A stretch of 5,038 nucleotides of DNA from Nitrososphaerales archaeon TH5896 (GCA_014523625.1 JAATVP010000275.1:1-5038); one strand, 5' to 3'. Positions 1 through 4,708 are shown, counted from the stretch's first letter. Made by a program: numbers and translations. Notes: generated from the letters alone by a model not told the origin.

Positions 1-81
1 AAAGCGCTCCGCCTGAACACTTTTTTTGGCAAGCCGATTGAGCGAGTATGGTCCATAAAAGAATGTCTGACAATAGAATAA
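1..81 (+). CDS. possible 3' end of a gene cut by the window edge
   Basis: Frame 1 is open from the first base to a TAA at 79-81 and reads 26 residues ending FGKPIERVWSIKECLTIE. The residue mix is protein-like but I do not recognise a family. The opposite strand also has a short open frame, starting at an ATG at 56-54 and running off the window, so the coding strand is undecided. Only sequence to the left would settle it. The stretch 82-128 holds the promoter of the next gene. Confidence 0.28.
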   Translation, partial: KALRLNTFFGKPIERVWSIKECLTIE

Positions 82-92
82 CACATTAGTTC

Positions 93-99
93 ATATTAT
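93..99 (+). promoter_or_regulatory. TATA-like box of the TRAM gene
   Basis: ATATTAT lies about 33 nt upstream of the ATG at 129. With the usual archaeal spacing of about 25 nt from TATA centre to transcription start, the mRNA would begin around 121 and carry only a very short leader. There is no purine-rich ribosome binding site before the ATG (the bases are TTGATTTTCTA), which fits a nearly leaderless transcript. Confidence 0.45.
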
Positions 100-128
100 C
101 CCAACACCTACAATTCTTTGATTTTCTA

Positions 129-347
129 ATGAACAGTAACCCAAAACCTGTAGAAACAGGTAAAGAATACACAGTGGATATTACTGATAACGGTAGTGCG
201 GGAGACGGTATCGCAAGAATAGATGGTTTAATAATCTTTGTAAAAGATGCAAAAGCCGGATACAAGAATGTAAAGATTAAAATTAATTCTGTAAAAGATA
301 GATTTGCTACTGCAGAAATAGCAGCAGATTCAGTATATTCGACTTAG
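129..347 (+). CDS. TRAM domain protein (small archaeal RNA-binding protein)
   Basis: This intact 72-residue protein is essentially a lone TRAM domain, a five-stranded OB-like beta barrel that binds RNA. Residues 8-65 carry the family pattern: VETGKEYTVDITD at 8-20, the glycine-rich turn GSAGDGIARIDG at 22-33, the strand IIFVKDA at 35-41, and VKIKINSV with FATAEI toward the end. In other TRAM proteins (TrmA/RumA, MiaB-type enzymes) the domain delivers tRNA or rRNA to a catalytic domain. Stand-alone archaeal copies of 60-75 residues are common and some act as RNA chaperones, for example in cold adaptation of methanogens. A cytosolic RNA-chaperone or translation-related role is therefore likely, but the exact RNA target is unknown. 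It is monocistronic: its own TATA-like box lies upstream and a T-rich stretch follows. The ATG at 129 is the only sensible start. Confidence 0.92.
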   Translation: MNSNPKPVETGKEYTVDITDNGSAGDGIARIDGLIIFVKDAKAGYKNVKIKINSVKDRFATAEIAADSVYST

Positions 348-378
348 GTCTTTGTTTGTTGCGCAATCAGCAATAAAT

Positions 379-400
379 CTTTATAGTTTTATTTTTCTCT
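379..400 (+). terminator. T-rich terminator after the TRAM gene
   Basis: About 30-50 bases after the TAG of the TRAM gene the plus strand reads TTTATAGTTTTATTTTTCTCT, rich in T-runs. Archaeal RNA polymerase terminates at such oligo-T stretches without needing a stable hairpin. A first, weaker T-rich patch (TCTTTGTTTGTTG) starts right after the stop codon. Confidence 0.5.
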
Positions 401-429
401 ATCAATGGATAGTTCCTGTCAAATATCGC

Positions 430-460
430 TAACTTACATAGAATCGTAAGTTTAACTTAC
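430..460. repeat. TAACTTAC direct repeat with inverted copy (hairpin)
   Basis: TAACTTAC occurs at 430-437 and again at 453-460. Between them GTAAGTTTA (446-454) is the inverted form. AACTTAC (431-437) and GTAAGTT (446-452) can form a 7-bp stem with an 8-nt loop. The element sits exactly at the end of the minus-strand fragment 452-592 and faces the terminator of the convergent TRAM gene, so a transcription-termination or mRNA-end role is the simplest idea. It lacks an adjacent T-run on either strand, so that role is unproven. Confidence 0.45.
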
Positions 461-592
461 AAATCCTAATTGGTTGGCCGTGACGTTACTATTACTTTTT
501 GCTTTGTATACTTCTTCTGACCATGTTATCCTATCTACGTCCTCCGGAGCATAGTATAACCCGCCATAACCTAATTTAGCTATAATTTCCAA
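452..592 (-). pseudogene. 46-codon gene fragment, unknown family
   Basis: The minus strand is open from 604 to a TAA at 452-454. From a TTG at 592-590 it reads 46 residues, including AKLGYGGLYYAPEDVDRITW and SEEVYKAKSNSNV. The composition is clearly protein-like, but I recognise no family. There is no ATG or GTG start, no ribosome binding site and no TATA box at a useful distance. The reading frame is the same as that of the preceding DUF5678 pseudogene, separated from it only by a TAA at 607-605. It is therefore more likely a relic, either a decayed downstream gene or a former C-terminal extension, than a working small gene. Confidence 0.45.
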
Positions 593-604
593 TTTGAAAA
601 GTAA

Positions 605-862
605 TTATTTTGCTGGAGATACAGTACCGTGCCTGGTTACTAAAGTTCCTTACAGAGATTTATCATATAATTTCTTGATTCAATATATAAGATTTTGATA
701 ATCATTGTCGGAATCTACTACACTTTCTCTATGGATAGCAATGAACTGCCCGTCATACTTCTTCAAATTCTGATAATTGTTATCAAACCACTCAGTATTT
801 TTTCTGGAACTCTTTAAGAGCTCTAAATCAGAAGATGACTTATTATTTGATATATCTAGTAT
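605..862 (-). pseudogene. decayed DUF5678-type protein
   Basis: One minus-strand frame reads LDISNNKSSSDLELLKSS, then NTEWFDNNYQNLKKYDGQ, FIAIHRESVVDSDNDYQNLI, a TGA (682-680), KKLYDKSL, a TAA (652-650), GTLVTRHGTVSPAK and a final TAA (607-605). The core W..NY..L.KYDG.FIAIH...VVDSD.DY..L is the signature I associate with DUF5678, a short domain of about 50 residues frequent in archaea and of unknown function. Two in-frame stops break the C-terminal half, and no start codon is visible. An AAAAGGAG run (873-866) precedes an ATA codon at 862-860 where an ATG might once have stood. The gene seems to have followed the pseudogene at 872-1146 in an operon, because that frame's TAA overlaps the AAGGAG. 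The gene is dead unless stops are read through, which I consider unlikely. Confidence 0.7.
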
Positions 863-871
863 GATCTCCTT

Positions 872-1146
872 TTATCTATTTGATATTGGTTCGAAGTTAC
901 CCCGTACACTAGCGGTCTCTTTAATGGTATTAACTTCCCCGTTGACTGTCCATTTGCCGCCATTTAGATGCGATAATTTAGGAGCAGATGTCCACATTGT
1001 ACCCTCGCCAGCTGAGTATTTACTCTGTCAATCTTTTCTGCTAATTCAATAGCCTTAGGAGTTGATAGTACGTCTTTGATCCATTCTAGTTTTGCAGCAG
1101 ATGGTACAACCACTCGCCTCTTCTCCTTGTTGGTGAACCTAAAGCA
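872..1146 (-). pseudogene. frameshifted pseudogene, unknown family
   Basis: Two minus-strand frames join into one protein-like sequence. The first runs from 1146 and reads FTNKEKRRVVVPSAAKLEW, IKDVLSTPKAIELAEKIDR and VNTQ. If left alone it ends at a TAA at 966-964 after a non-coding-looking tail. The second, starting near 1018, reads YSAGEGTMWTSAPKLSHLN, GGKWTVNGEVNTIKETAS and VRGNFEPISNR, and stops at the TAA at 874-872. The join lies near 1005-1018 and needs one indel. No start codon is visible upstream; an in-frame TGA is at 1149-1147. The N-terminal part looks helical and basic and the C-terminal part beta-rich, but I do not recognise the family. The natural stop overlaps an AAGGAG motif ahead of the DUF5678 remnant, so both probably formed one operon. 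Confidence 0.55.
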
Positions 1147-1162
1147 TCAACTGGATTGATGC
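1144..1162. repeat. short perfect hairpin GCATCAA-CTGGA-TTGATGC
   Basis: GCATCAA (1144-1150) and TTGATGC (1156-1162) form a perfect 7-bp stem around a 5-nt loop. It lies between the start of the minus-strand pseudogene and the first codons of the plus-strand small ORF at 1159. No T-run follows on the plus strand and only TTTAGG on the minus strand, so it is not a convincing terminator. It may be chance or a protein-binding inverted repeat. Confidence 0.3.
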
Positions 1163-1317
1163 AACGCACAGAAGCATCATTGACTCTTTATAAACATGGA
1201 CGTTTTACCGAAATGATAACACTCTACTATAGAACAAATAATGGCACTAAAATTGGCAAGACAATATACCGTAGTCAGTACATCATTGCAATAATGCACT
1301 TACGTCTAGACATCTAG
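1159..1317 (+). CDS. possible small protein of 52 residues
   Basis: An ATG at 1159 opens 52 codons ending in TAG at 1315-1317. The product contains RTEASLTLYKHGRFTEMI and TLYYRTNNGTKIGKTIYRSQ, a soluble, basic, beta-leaning sequence that I do not recognise. The frame is also open upstream to about 1090, so this may be the end of a longer decayed gene. No TATA box is found 25-30 nt before the ATG and no ribosome binding site is present. Its last 12 bases overlap the end of the zinc ribbon gene on the other strand, a neat tail-to-tail arrangement. The opposite strand through this stretch carries stops and a poor residue mix, so if anything here is coding it is the plus strand. Confidence 0.35.
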   Translation: MQRTEASLTLYKHGRFTEMITLYYRTNNGTKIGKTIYRSQYIIAIMHLRLDI

Positions 1318-1434
1318 ATCCCATTCTGCATTATACTTACGACCGCACTTGTAGCAGTGCCAGTATGCTTTATCATCTTCTATATGCCAGATACGCTCCA
1401 TCTTCTTGTTACCACACCCATAGCATTCCGGCAT
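1306..1434 (-). CDS. 42-residue zinc ribbon protein
   Basis: A short minus-strand gene runs from an ATG at 1434 to a TAG at 1308-1306. The product starts MPECYGCGNKKMERIW, continues with KAYWHCYKCGRKYNAEWDL and consists of a single zinc ribbon: C4-x2-C7 and C27-x2-C30, with 19 residues between the two knuckles. Aromatic residues (W16, Y24, W25, Y28) surround the metal site, as is usual in these folds. Such mini-zinc ribbons are frequent in archaea and often contact nucleic acid or act in protein contacts; no specific partner can be named. Two stop codons (TAG TAG) lie just upstream in frame, which fixes the start. A TATA-like AAATATG lies about 30 nt upstream. The gene follows the 73-residue helical protein in the same direction with 57 bp between them. 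Confidence 0.72.
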   Translation of the reverse strand: MPECYGCGNKKMERIWHIEDDKAYWHCYKCGRKYNAEWDLDV

Positions 1435-1460
1435 ATCTATCTACTAGTCAACCACTAACT

Positions 1461-1467
1461 CATATTT
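1461..1467 (-). promoter_or_regulatory. TATA-like box of the zinc ribbon gene
   Basis: On the minus strand AAATATG is centred about 30 nt upstream of the ATG at 1434. This predicts a transcript start a few bases before the ATG. The gene may instead be read through from its upstream neighbour. Confidence 0.4.
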
Positions 1468-1491
1468 ACGATTGGTACAATTTTGACTTGT

Positions 1492-1713
1492 TTAGGAGCC
1501 TTTACCACCTTCAATGTCTATAAGCATTTTATTATTAAGGGTGGCTTTCATTAAGACGTCTGCTGCTGATGCATGGTCACCCCTAGAAAAAAGAGCATCA
1601 GCCTCATCCATAAACTGAACGAACAGTGCAGAATAATGTTCCAACAAGGAATCTTTACCATCCTTCCTCATCTTACGCAATCTACTTTCTCTTTCTTCTG
1701 GGCTTATTGTCAT
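1492..1713 (-). CDS. 73-residue helical protein, unknown function
   Basis: The product begins MTISPEERESRLRKMRKDGK, a very charged helix, and continues with SALFVQFMDEADALFSRGDH and ASAADVLMKATLNNKMLID. The section from about 24 to 66 resembles one TPR-like helix pair: small residues and the GD turn (G45-D46) are spaced like the A..L...GD...A......A pattern. No catalytic motif, signal peptide or membrane segment is visible, so a small cytosolic protein-binding role is a guess. The frame extends upstream to an ATG at 1833, but residues encoded there are cysteine- and arginine-rich shadow of the pseudogene at 1784-2245. A TATA box at the leaderless distance supports the ATG at 1713. The TAA is followed by the zinc ribbon gene. 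Confidence 0.7.
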   Translation of the reverse strand: MTISPEERESRLRKMRKDGKDSLLEHYSALFVQFMDEADALFSRGDHASAADVLMKATLNNKMLIDIEGGKGS

Positions 1714-1736
1714 AACGCAGTTGCACTGTGCATTTT

Positions 1737-1744
1737 GAATATTT
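1737..1744 (-). promoter_or_regulatory. TATA box of the 73-residue protein gene
   Basis: The minus strand reads CCTAAATATTCAAAATG here. AAATATTC is centred 27-28 nt before the ATG at 1713, the spacing expected for a leaderless archaeal mRNA. It is the main reason for preferring the internal start over the longer open frame. Confidence 0.55.
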
Positions 1745-1783
1745 AGGCTTTTGTTGATTCCAGGGGTAATAGATCGCGGAAGG

Positions 1784-2245
1784 TTAGGGCCTCTGTAGTA
1801 ACCAGACCTGCAGAAATGCCGAAGATAGAACAAGCTGCGAATCGTCCTCTATTTCGGCGAATGCCTGCAGATATCCCAGCCTTTAGGTGTCATTTGATAG
1901 TATGAATCAGGTTTGGATTTCGTTAAAGCGAGCAACGATATCTACAGCGCATCCTTTTAATACTCTTATCCTTTGTGCAGTGATTAACTTCGTATGCTGT
2001 GGTTTAATGGCTACTGAACCACCGTGATATTAAGAGTTCTTTGCAATATGCTAACATGTGCTTGTGTTCCTTACTGGTGTACCCAGTTTGTTCTCCCCTC
2101 TCTTTCTTAGTCAGAGAATCCTATTAGAGAACTAATATCGTTTGGGCCAAAGGGTGGATGAATCGTTTTTGACTCAATGTTAGGGTTCAAAAGAAGCCCA
2201 AGTCGGATTTAGGTATTCTAGATATCTCGATCGATATTCGCCCAA
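1784..2245 (-). pseudogene. heavily frameshifted pseudogene, possible winged-helix part
   Basis: Six minus-strand blocks in changing frames join into one sequence. They are: YLEYLNPTWASFEP (to 2183); NIESKTIHPPFGPNDISSLI (2180-2110); SLTKKERGEQTGYTSKEHKH with MLAYCKELLISR (2108 to about 2025); YHGGSVAIKPQHTKL with AQRIRVLKGCAVDIVARFNE (about 2030-1910); KSKPDSYYQMTPKGWDIC (1920-1866); and AFAEIEDDSQLVLSSAFLQV, ending at the TAA at 1786-1784. Every block is short but strongly protein-like, and each join needs one indel, so at least five lesions have accumulated. The YYQMTPKGWDIC piece resembles the wing and last helix of winged helix-turn-helix proteins (YY.LTPKG), so a DNA-binding part is possible; the whole protein, about 150 residues, is not recognised. 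No start codon is certain; a TTG at 2245-2243 is one option, just behind the terminator of the preceding gene. Confidence 0.72.
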
Positions 2246-2248
2246 TCT

Positions 2249-2273
2249 AAAAAAATGAAGATATTAATCTTCA
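2249..2273 (-). terminator. hairpin plus T7 terminator
   Basis: On the minus strand the perfect 7-bp stem TGAAGAT-TAAT-ATCTTCA (2273-2256) is followed at once by seven T residues (2255-2249). It starts 3 bases after the stop codon of the 82-residue ORF. It looks like a bacterial intrinsic terminator, and the T7 tract alone would suffice for archaeal RNA polymerase. Its position supports the idea that the ORF at 2276-2524 is transcribed with the RHH gene. Confidence 0.7.
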
Positions 2274-2275
2274 AT

Positions 2276-2524
2276 TTAATTTTCTTGTCCCTTTTCGTGG
2301 AATGCGTTAAGAAGCAAAGGAATCTCCATACTGATGTGACTAACCTTGGAGATAAGTCTTTGTAATGCGATGAGAGTGATCAACAGACTTTCTTTCTGCG
2401 GCACTGACCCATAATTCATGTCAAGTAAATTCTCGTTTGAGGAATGTATCCTATTTTTTGGTGCCATTAAGTGCGAGTAATCTTGCAAATCATTCATTTC
2501 ACAAAATAATGTAAAAACCTTCAC
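2276..2524 (-). CDS. 82-residue protein of unknown function, downstream of the RHH gene
   Basis: This ORF starts 26 bp after the stop of the RHH regulator gene, on the same strand, and ends 3 bp before a hairpin-T7 terminator, so the two probably form a bicistronic operon. The listed start is a GTG at 2524; an ATG at 2497 (residue 10, MNDLQDYSHLM) is an equally good choice, and neither has a clear ribosome binding site. The C-terminal half, ESLLITLIALQRLISKV and SMEIPLLLNAFHEK, is predicted helical and amphipathic; the N-terminal half is polar, with no motif. It has no recognisable family. A role as a partner of the RHH protein is only an inference from position. It could also be a fortuitous frame. 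Confidence 0.48.
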   Translation of the reverse strand: MKVFTLFCEMNDLQDYSHLMAPKNRIHSSNENLLDMNYGSVPQKESLLITLIALQRLISKVSHISMEIPLLLNAFHEKGQEN

Positions 2525-2550
2525 GCAATTGCGCAGTGGGACTTACTGGA

Positions 2551-3243
2551 TCAAATTAGAAGTGAATAAAAGTGTTCATCATCTATACGCAATCGATATA
2601 TCTTGTTACTCTTAATCAAGAATACTGCGTTATGGGCGTTAAATAATTCAAACAGATCACCAAATGATCCGGCTAGAACAGTTCTTGTGTTTGCTATACA
2701 GTAAGTAATTCCTGGTATAGATTTACTTTCATACCACTCACAAACCCCTGCAGCCTTTTTTACAGACTCTTTACGAGAGATATCTTCAACTAAGAAAGTG
2801 ATTATCAGTGGTAATAGATTCGTATTATTTCTGTTATTGCCGTTGCTTCTTTTATTCTTAATTTTGCTATTGATAGTATCGAAAACTTTAATCGCCGTTT
2901 CTTGTGGTTTCTCTATTAACTCTTCATACCTATCATGTGCTGCATCAACCCACATTTTCTTATTCAAAATTTGTATGCCAGGATGTTTCGCCGGACCACA
3001 ATATGATTTGAGCCAATTGTCTGAGGCCAGCTTGTCGATTTCTTCCAGTAATTTCTTTAATGATATCTGATCAGAATACAAGATCAAGTTGTGCCTGTGT
3101 TTATTTTTTTCGTAATTTTTAACCCACTTGTCAATAGCATCCGTTACAATTGAAGCGAGAGTAACACGATCACTTGTGGCAATTTGGGCTGCCTTCGCAT
3201 GAAGTTTTTCATCGAAACCTCGAACAAACAAGTCCTTTACCAT
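2551..3243 (-). CDS. ribbon-helix-helix transcriptional regulator with unknown C-terminal domain
   Basis: The 230-residue protein starts with a ribbon-helix-helix DNA-binding fold: strand KDLFVRGF (3-10), helix [15 protein letters not shown] (11-24) and helix [18 protein letters not shown] (28-44). RHH proteins dimerise through the strand, which inserts into the major groove of short palindromic boxes. Residues 47-130 are mostly helical and charged. An asparagine-rich linker follows (about 131-142, [12 protein letters not shown]). The last part (143-230) has a hydrophobic strand [13 protein letters not shown], two cysteines (C168, C182) and ends in [17 protein letters not shown] recognise no family and infer a sensor or oligomerisation role. 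Most RHH repressors are 45-110 residues, so this one is long. It is divergent from the hydrolase gene, and two identical palindromes fill the 87-bp gap. It probably represses itself and the hydrolase. The ATG at 3243 matches a TATA box 25 nt upstream. Confidence 0.82.
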   Translation of the reverse strand: MVKDLFVRGFDEKLHAKAAQIATSDRVTLASIVTDAIDKWVKNYEKNKHRHNLILYSDQISLKKLLEEIDKLASDNWLKSYCGPAKHPGIQILNKKMWVDAAHDRYEELIEKPQETAIKVFDTINSKIKNKRSNGNNRNNTNLLPLIITFLVEDISRKESVKKAAGVCEWYESKSIPGITYCIANTRTVLAGSFGDLFELFNAHNAVFLIKSNKIYRLRIDDEHFYSLLI

Positions 3244-3264
3244 ATCAACCTTTCTCTTTTACAC

Positions 3265-3272
3265 TTATTAAA
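3265..3272 (-). promoter_or_regulatory. TATA box of the RHH regulator gene
   Basis: The minus strand reads TTTAATAA, centred 25-26 nt upstream of the ATG at 3243, ideal for a leaderless mRNA. The element directly upstream on this strand, where transcription factor B contacts the BRE, is the palindrome 3272-3287. A protein bound there would block assembly of the initiation complex. Confidence 0.6.
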
Positions 3273-3287
3273 GATATCTAGATATCT
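3272..3287. promoter_or_regulatory. operator 1: tandem AGATATCT boxes
   Basis: AGATATCTAGATATCT is a perfect 16-bp palindrome made of two adjacent copies of the 8-bp palindrome AGATATCT. It abuts the TATA box of the RHH gene. Tandem 8-bp palindromes are the operator type of the RHH repressor MetJ (AGACGTCT); here the two central bases differ. Binding by the neighbouring RHH protein is an inference from architecture and position. Confidence 0.72.
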
Positions 3288-3299
3288 AGAATCGATAGA

Positions 3300-3308
3300 A
3301 ATAAATAT
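3300..3308 (+). promoter_or_regulatory. TATA box of the hydrolase gene
   Basis: AATAAATAT lies between the two palindromes, centred about 27 nt before the ATG at 3331. This supports both that start and a leaderless mRNA. No ribosome binding site precedes the ATG (ATCTTAACC). Confidence 0.58.
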
Positions 3309-3309
3309 C

Positions 3310-3325
3310 AGATATCTAGATATCT
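3310..3325. promoter_or_regulatory. operator 2: tandem AGATATCT boxes
   Basis: This is an exact second copy of the 16-bp palindrome at 3272-3287, centred 38 bp from it. It lies immediately downstream of the hydrolase TATA box and ends 5 bp before the ATG, over the expected polymerase entry site. A bound repressor here would hinder transcription of the hydrolase gene. Confidence 0.72.
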
Positions 3326-3330
3326 TAACC

Positions 3331-4221
3331 ATGGTGAAACCCATAAATCAAACCATCAGCATTGATGGGCAGAAAATATTCTATCGCGAGGCTGGGAATA
3401 AAGAGAATGCACCGACGATCCTATTATTACATGGATTCCCAACATCGTCACACATGTTCCGGAACCTTATTCCTGCCTTAGCAGACAAATTCCATCTGAT
3501 CGCACCCGATTATCCAGGGTTTGGCTATAGCTCCATGCCTTCCGCAGAAGAGTTTCAGTATACATTTGACCATTTGGCTGAGATCGTAAACAAATTCATT
3601 GCACAGATGGGTCTGGAAAAATTTAGCATGTATGTTATGGACTATGGTGCACCAATAGGATACCGCCTTGCAGTAAAAAATCCTGAAAAGATAGAAGCCC
3701 TGATAGTACAGAACGGCAATGCCTATGACGAAGGATTAGGGGAATTCTGGGAGCCTCTTAAAGCCTATTGGGCCGAGCCAAATGAAAGGAACAAAGATGC
3801 CCTTATGAAATTTTTGACTATAGAAGCAACTAAATGGCAATACACACATGGGGTGAGAAGCGAAAATGCAATAAGTCCTGACAATTGGGTTCTTGATCAG
3901 TCACTCATAGAACGTCCAGGCAACAAAGAGATTCAACTTCAACTATTCTATGACTACAGATCCAACCTTCCATTATACTCCCAGTGGCAAGAGTACTTTA
4001 GAATGTATCAACCACCAACGCTCGTGGTTTGGGGCAAGAATGATTACATATTTCTTAAGGAAGGTGCAATTCCGTACCAACGTGATCTAAAGAACGTTGA
4101 AATCCACTTGTTGGATACTGGTCATTTCGCACTGGAAGAAGAAGGTGAGTTAATTGCTGAGTTGATTTCTCGTTTTCTGACAAGTAGAAGATATCCTATT
4201 GCTAAAATATTGGAAGCATGA
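3331..4221 (+). CDS. alpha/beta hydrolase, haloalkane dehalogenase / epoxide hydrolase-like
   Basis: The 296-residue protein is a full-length alpha/beta hydrolase with a cap domain. The oxyanion motif HGFP is at 34-37 and [11 protein letters not shown] at 58-68. The nucleophile elbow [10 protein letters not shown] (101-110) carries Asp104, not Ser, which marks the group that forms an alkyl-enzyme ester: haloalkane dehalogenases and epoxide hydrolases. The acid is probably Asp238 in VVWGKND, and the base His265 in [11 protein letters not shown]. The cap, roughly 130-220, contains [21 protein letters not shown] and [15 protein letters not shown]. The residue after the nucleophile is Tyr105, where characterised dehalogenases have a halide-binding Trp, so dehalogenation is doubtful. 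HGFP and several cap tyrosines would suit epoxide hydrolysis. Closely similar proteins are widespread in bacteria, so the gene may have been acquired. The frame is open back to 3184, but that start lies inside the divergent RHH gene; the ATG at 3331 fits the TATA box and the homologous N-terminus. No terminator is evident downstream. Confidence 0.93.
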   Translation: MVKPINQTISIDGQKIFYREAGNKENAPTILLLHGFPTSSHMFRNLIPALADKFHLIAPDYPGFGYSSMPSAEEFQYTFDHLAEIVNKFIAQMGLEKFSMYVMDYGAPIGYRLAVKNPEKIEALIVQNGNAYDEGLGEFWEPLKAYWAEPNERNKDALMKFLTIEATKWQYTHGVRSENAISPDNWVLDQSLIERPGNKEIQLQLFYDYRSNLPLYSQWQEYFRMYQPPTLVVWGKNDYIFLKEGAIPYQRDLKNVEIHLLDTGHFALEEEGELIAELISRFLTSRRYPIAKILEA

Positions 4222-4243
4222 TAACTATTGTGGAAATGTCTGT

Positions 4244-4706
4244 CTATGTCAATAGATTTATCTCTGGGGAATCTTTAAGACGCTTCTTCATTTCTGGACG
4301 GTCAGATGCAAACTCATCCCAGCCATAACATAATTGCAGATATAGCAGGTGCCCACCATTCTTCATACGAGAATCATCATCCGAATTCGAAACATTAATT
4401 GCTAGTACGAGTATTGGGAAACCAGTTAATATGTGGAAAGATTTACCCACGTTACTACTGATAGTGATCATGCGGATCGTAACTCTGAATATGGCCTGCA
4501 TGTTAACGCGTTGGGAAAGTGGTACAAGATTATCTATTTTTAGCTTAGGTGCATCGTCACCAGATCTTGTGTTTATTTCCTCTTCTCCCTTACCTAATCT
4601 TGAGTGAGAACCCTAAATAAGCACTGATATCGGTGATTTTGGTTATCTGCAGTTCTAACGCTGGGGTATCTGAAACCTTGAAATATACTGTACCGACTAT
4701 TAATTT
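4244..4706 (-). pseudogene. decayed gene with one frameshift, unknown family
   Basis: Two minus-strand frames appear to belong together. The first, from about 4706 to a TAA at 4592-4590, reads LIVGTVYFKVSDTPALELQ and ITKITDISAYLGFSLKI. The second, open from about 4604 to a TAG at 4246-4244, reads GKGEEEINTRSGDDAPKLKI, DNLVPLSQRVNMQAIFRV, a hydrophobic stretch around SFHILTGFPILVLAINVS, then NGGHLLYLQLCYGWDEFASD and RPEMKKRLKDSPEINLL. The KLKIDNLVPLSQRVNMQAIF piece faintly recalls the first strand of OB-fold (RPA-like) proteins, but the rest does not fit that fold and I leave the family open. Neither frame has an upstream ATG or GTG at a plausible place. The 5' end would run into the start of the ABM gene on the other strand. 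An ATG at 4501 gives an 85-residue ORF, but coding-like sequence continues upstream of it. Confidence 0.5.
4681..4688 (+). promoter_or_regulatory. TATA box of the ABM-domain gene
   Basis: AAATATAC is centred 24-25 nt before the ATG at 4709, with a purine-rich GAAACC ten bases further upstream in the BRE region. The spacing predicts a leaderless mRNA and selects the first ATG over those at 4727 and 4757. Confidence 0.6.
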
Positions 4707-4708
4707 TA

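Noticed and set aside
1..56. Minus-strand ORF start (ATG at 56-54) running off the window
   Set aside because: Eighteen open codons are too few to judge, no clear TATA box is at the right distance, and the plus-strand frame is equally open.
777..1052. Plus-strand ORF of 91 codons
   Set aside because: It is antisense to the DUF5678 and neighbouring pseudogenes; its residue mix is cysteine- and leucine-rich as in shadow frames, and no promoter precedes it.
1281..1296. Imperfect palindrome CATCATTGCAATAATG
   Set aside because: It lies within a possible coding region, has one mismatched base pair and no nearby promoter or repeat partner.
1308..1323. AGACATCT followed by AGATCCCA as a third operator
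   Set aside because: Only the first 8 bp resemble the box, the second half does not, and it lies at the overlapping gene ends rather than in a promoter.
1714..1833. Upstream 40 codons of the minus-strand frame leading into the 73-residue protein
   Set aside because: They overlap the end of the pseudogene in another frame and the TATA box at 1737-1744; the residues look non-coding.
2220..2227. Single AGATATCT box
   Set aside because: It is a lone 8-mer within the pseudogene with no tandem partner and no promoter beside it, so probably chance.
2798..3070. Plus-strand ORF of 90 codons with a hydrophobic, membrane-like N-terminus
   Set aside because: It is fully antisense to the intact RHH gene; the leucine/isoleucine run mirrors the Asn-rich and Lys-rich codons of that gene.
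3184..3330. N-terminal extension of the hydrolase starting at 3184
   Set aside because: It lies in the divergent RHH gene and its promoter, encodes a sequence unlike hydrolase N-termini, and the ATG at 3331 has a well-placed TATA box.
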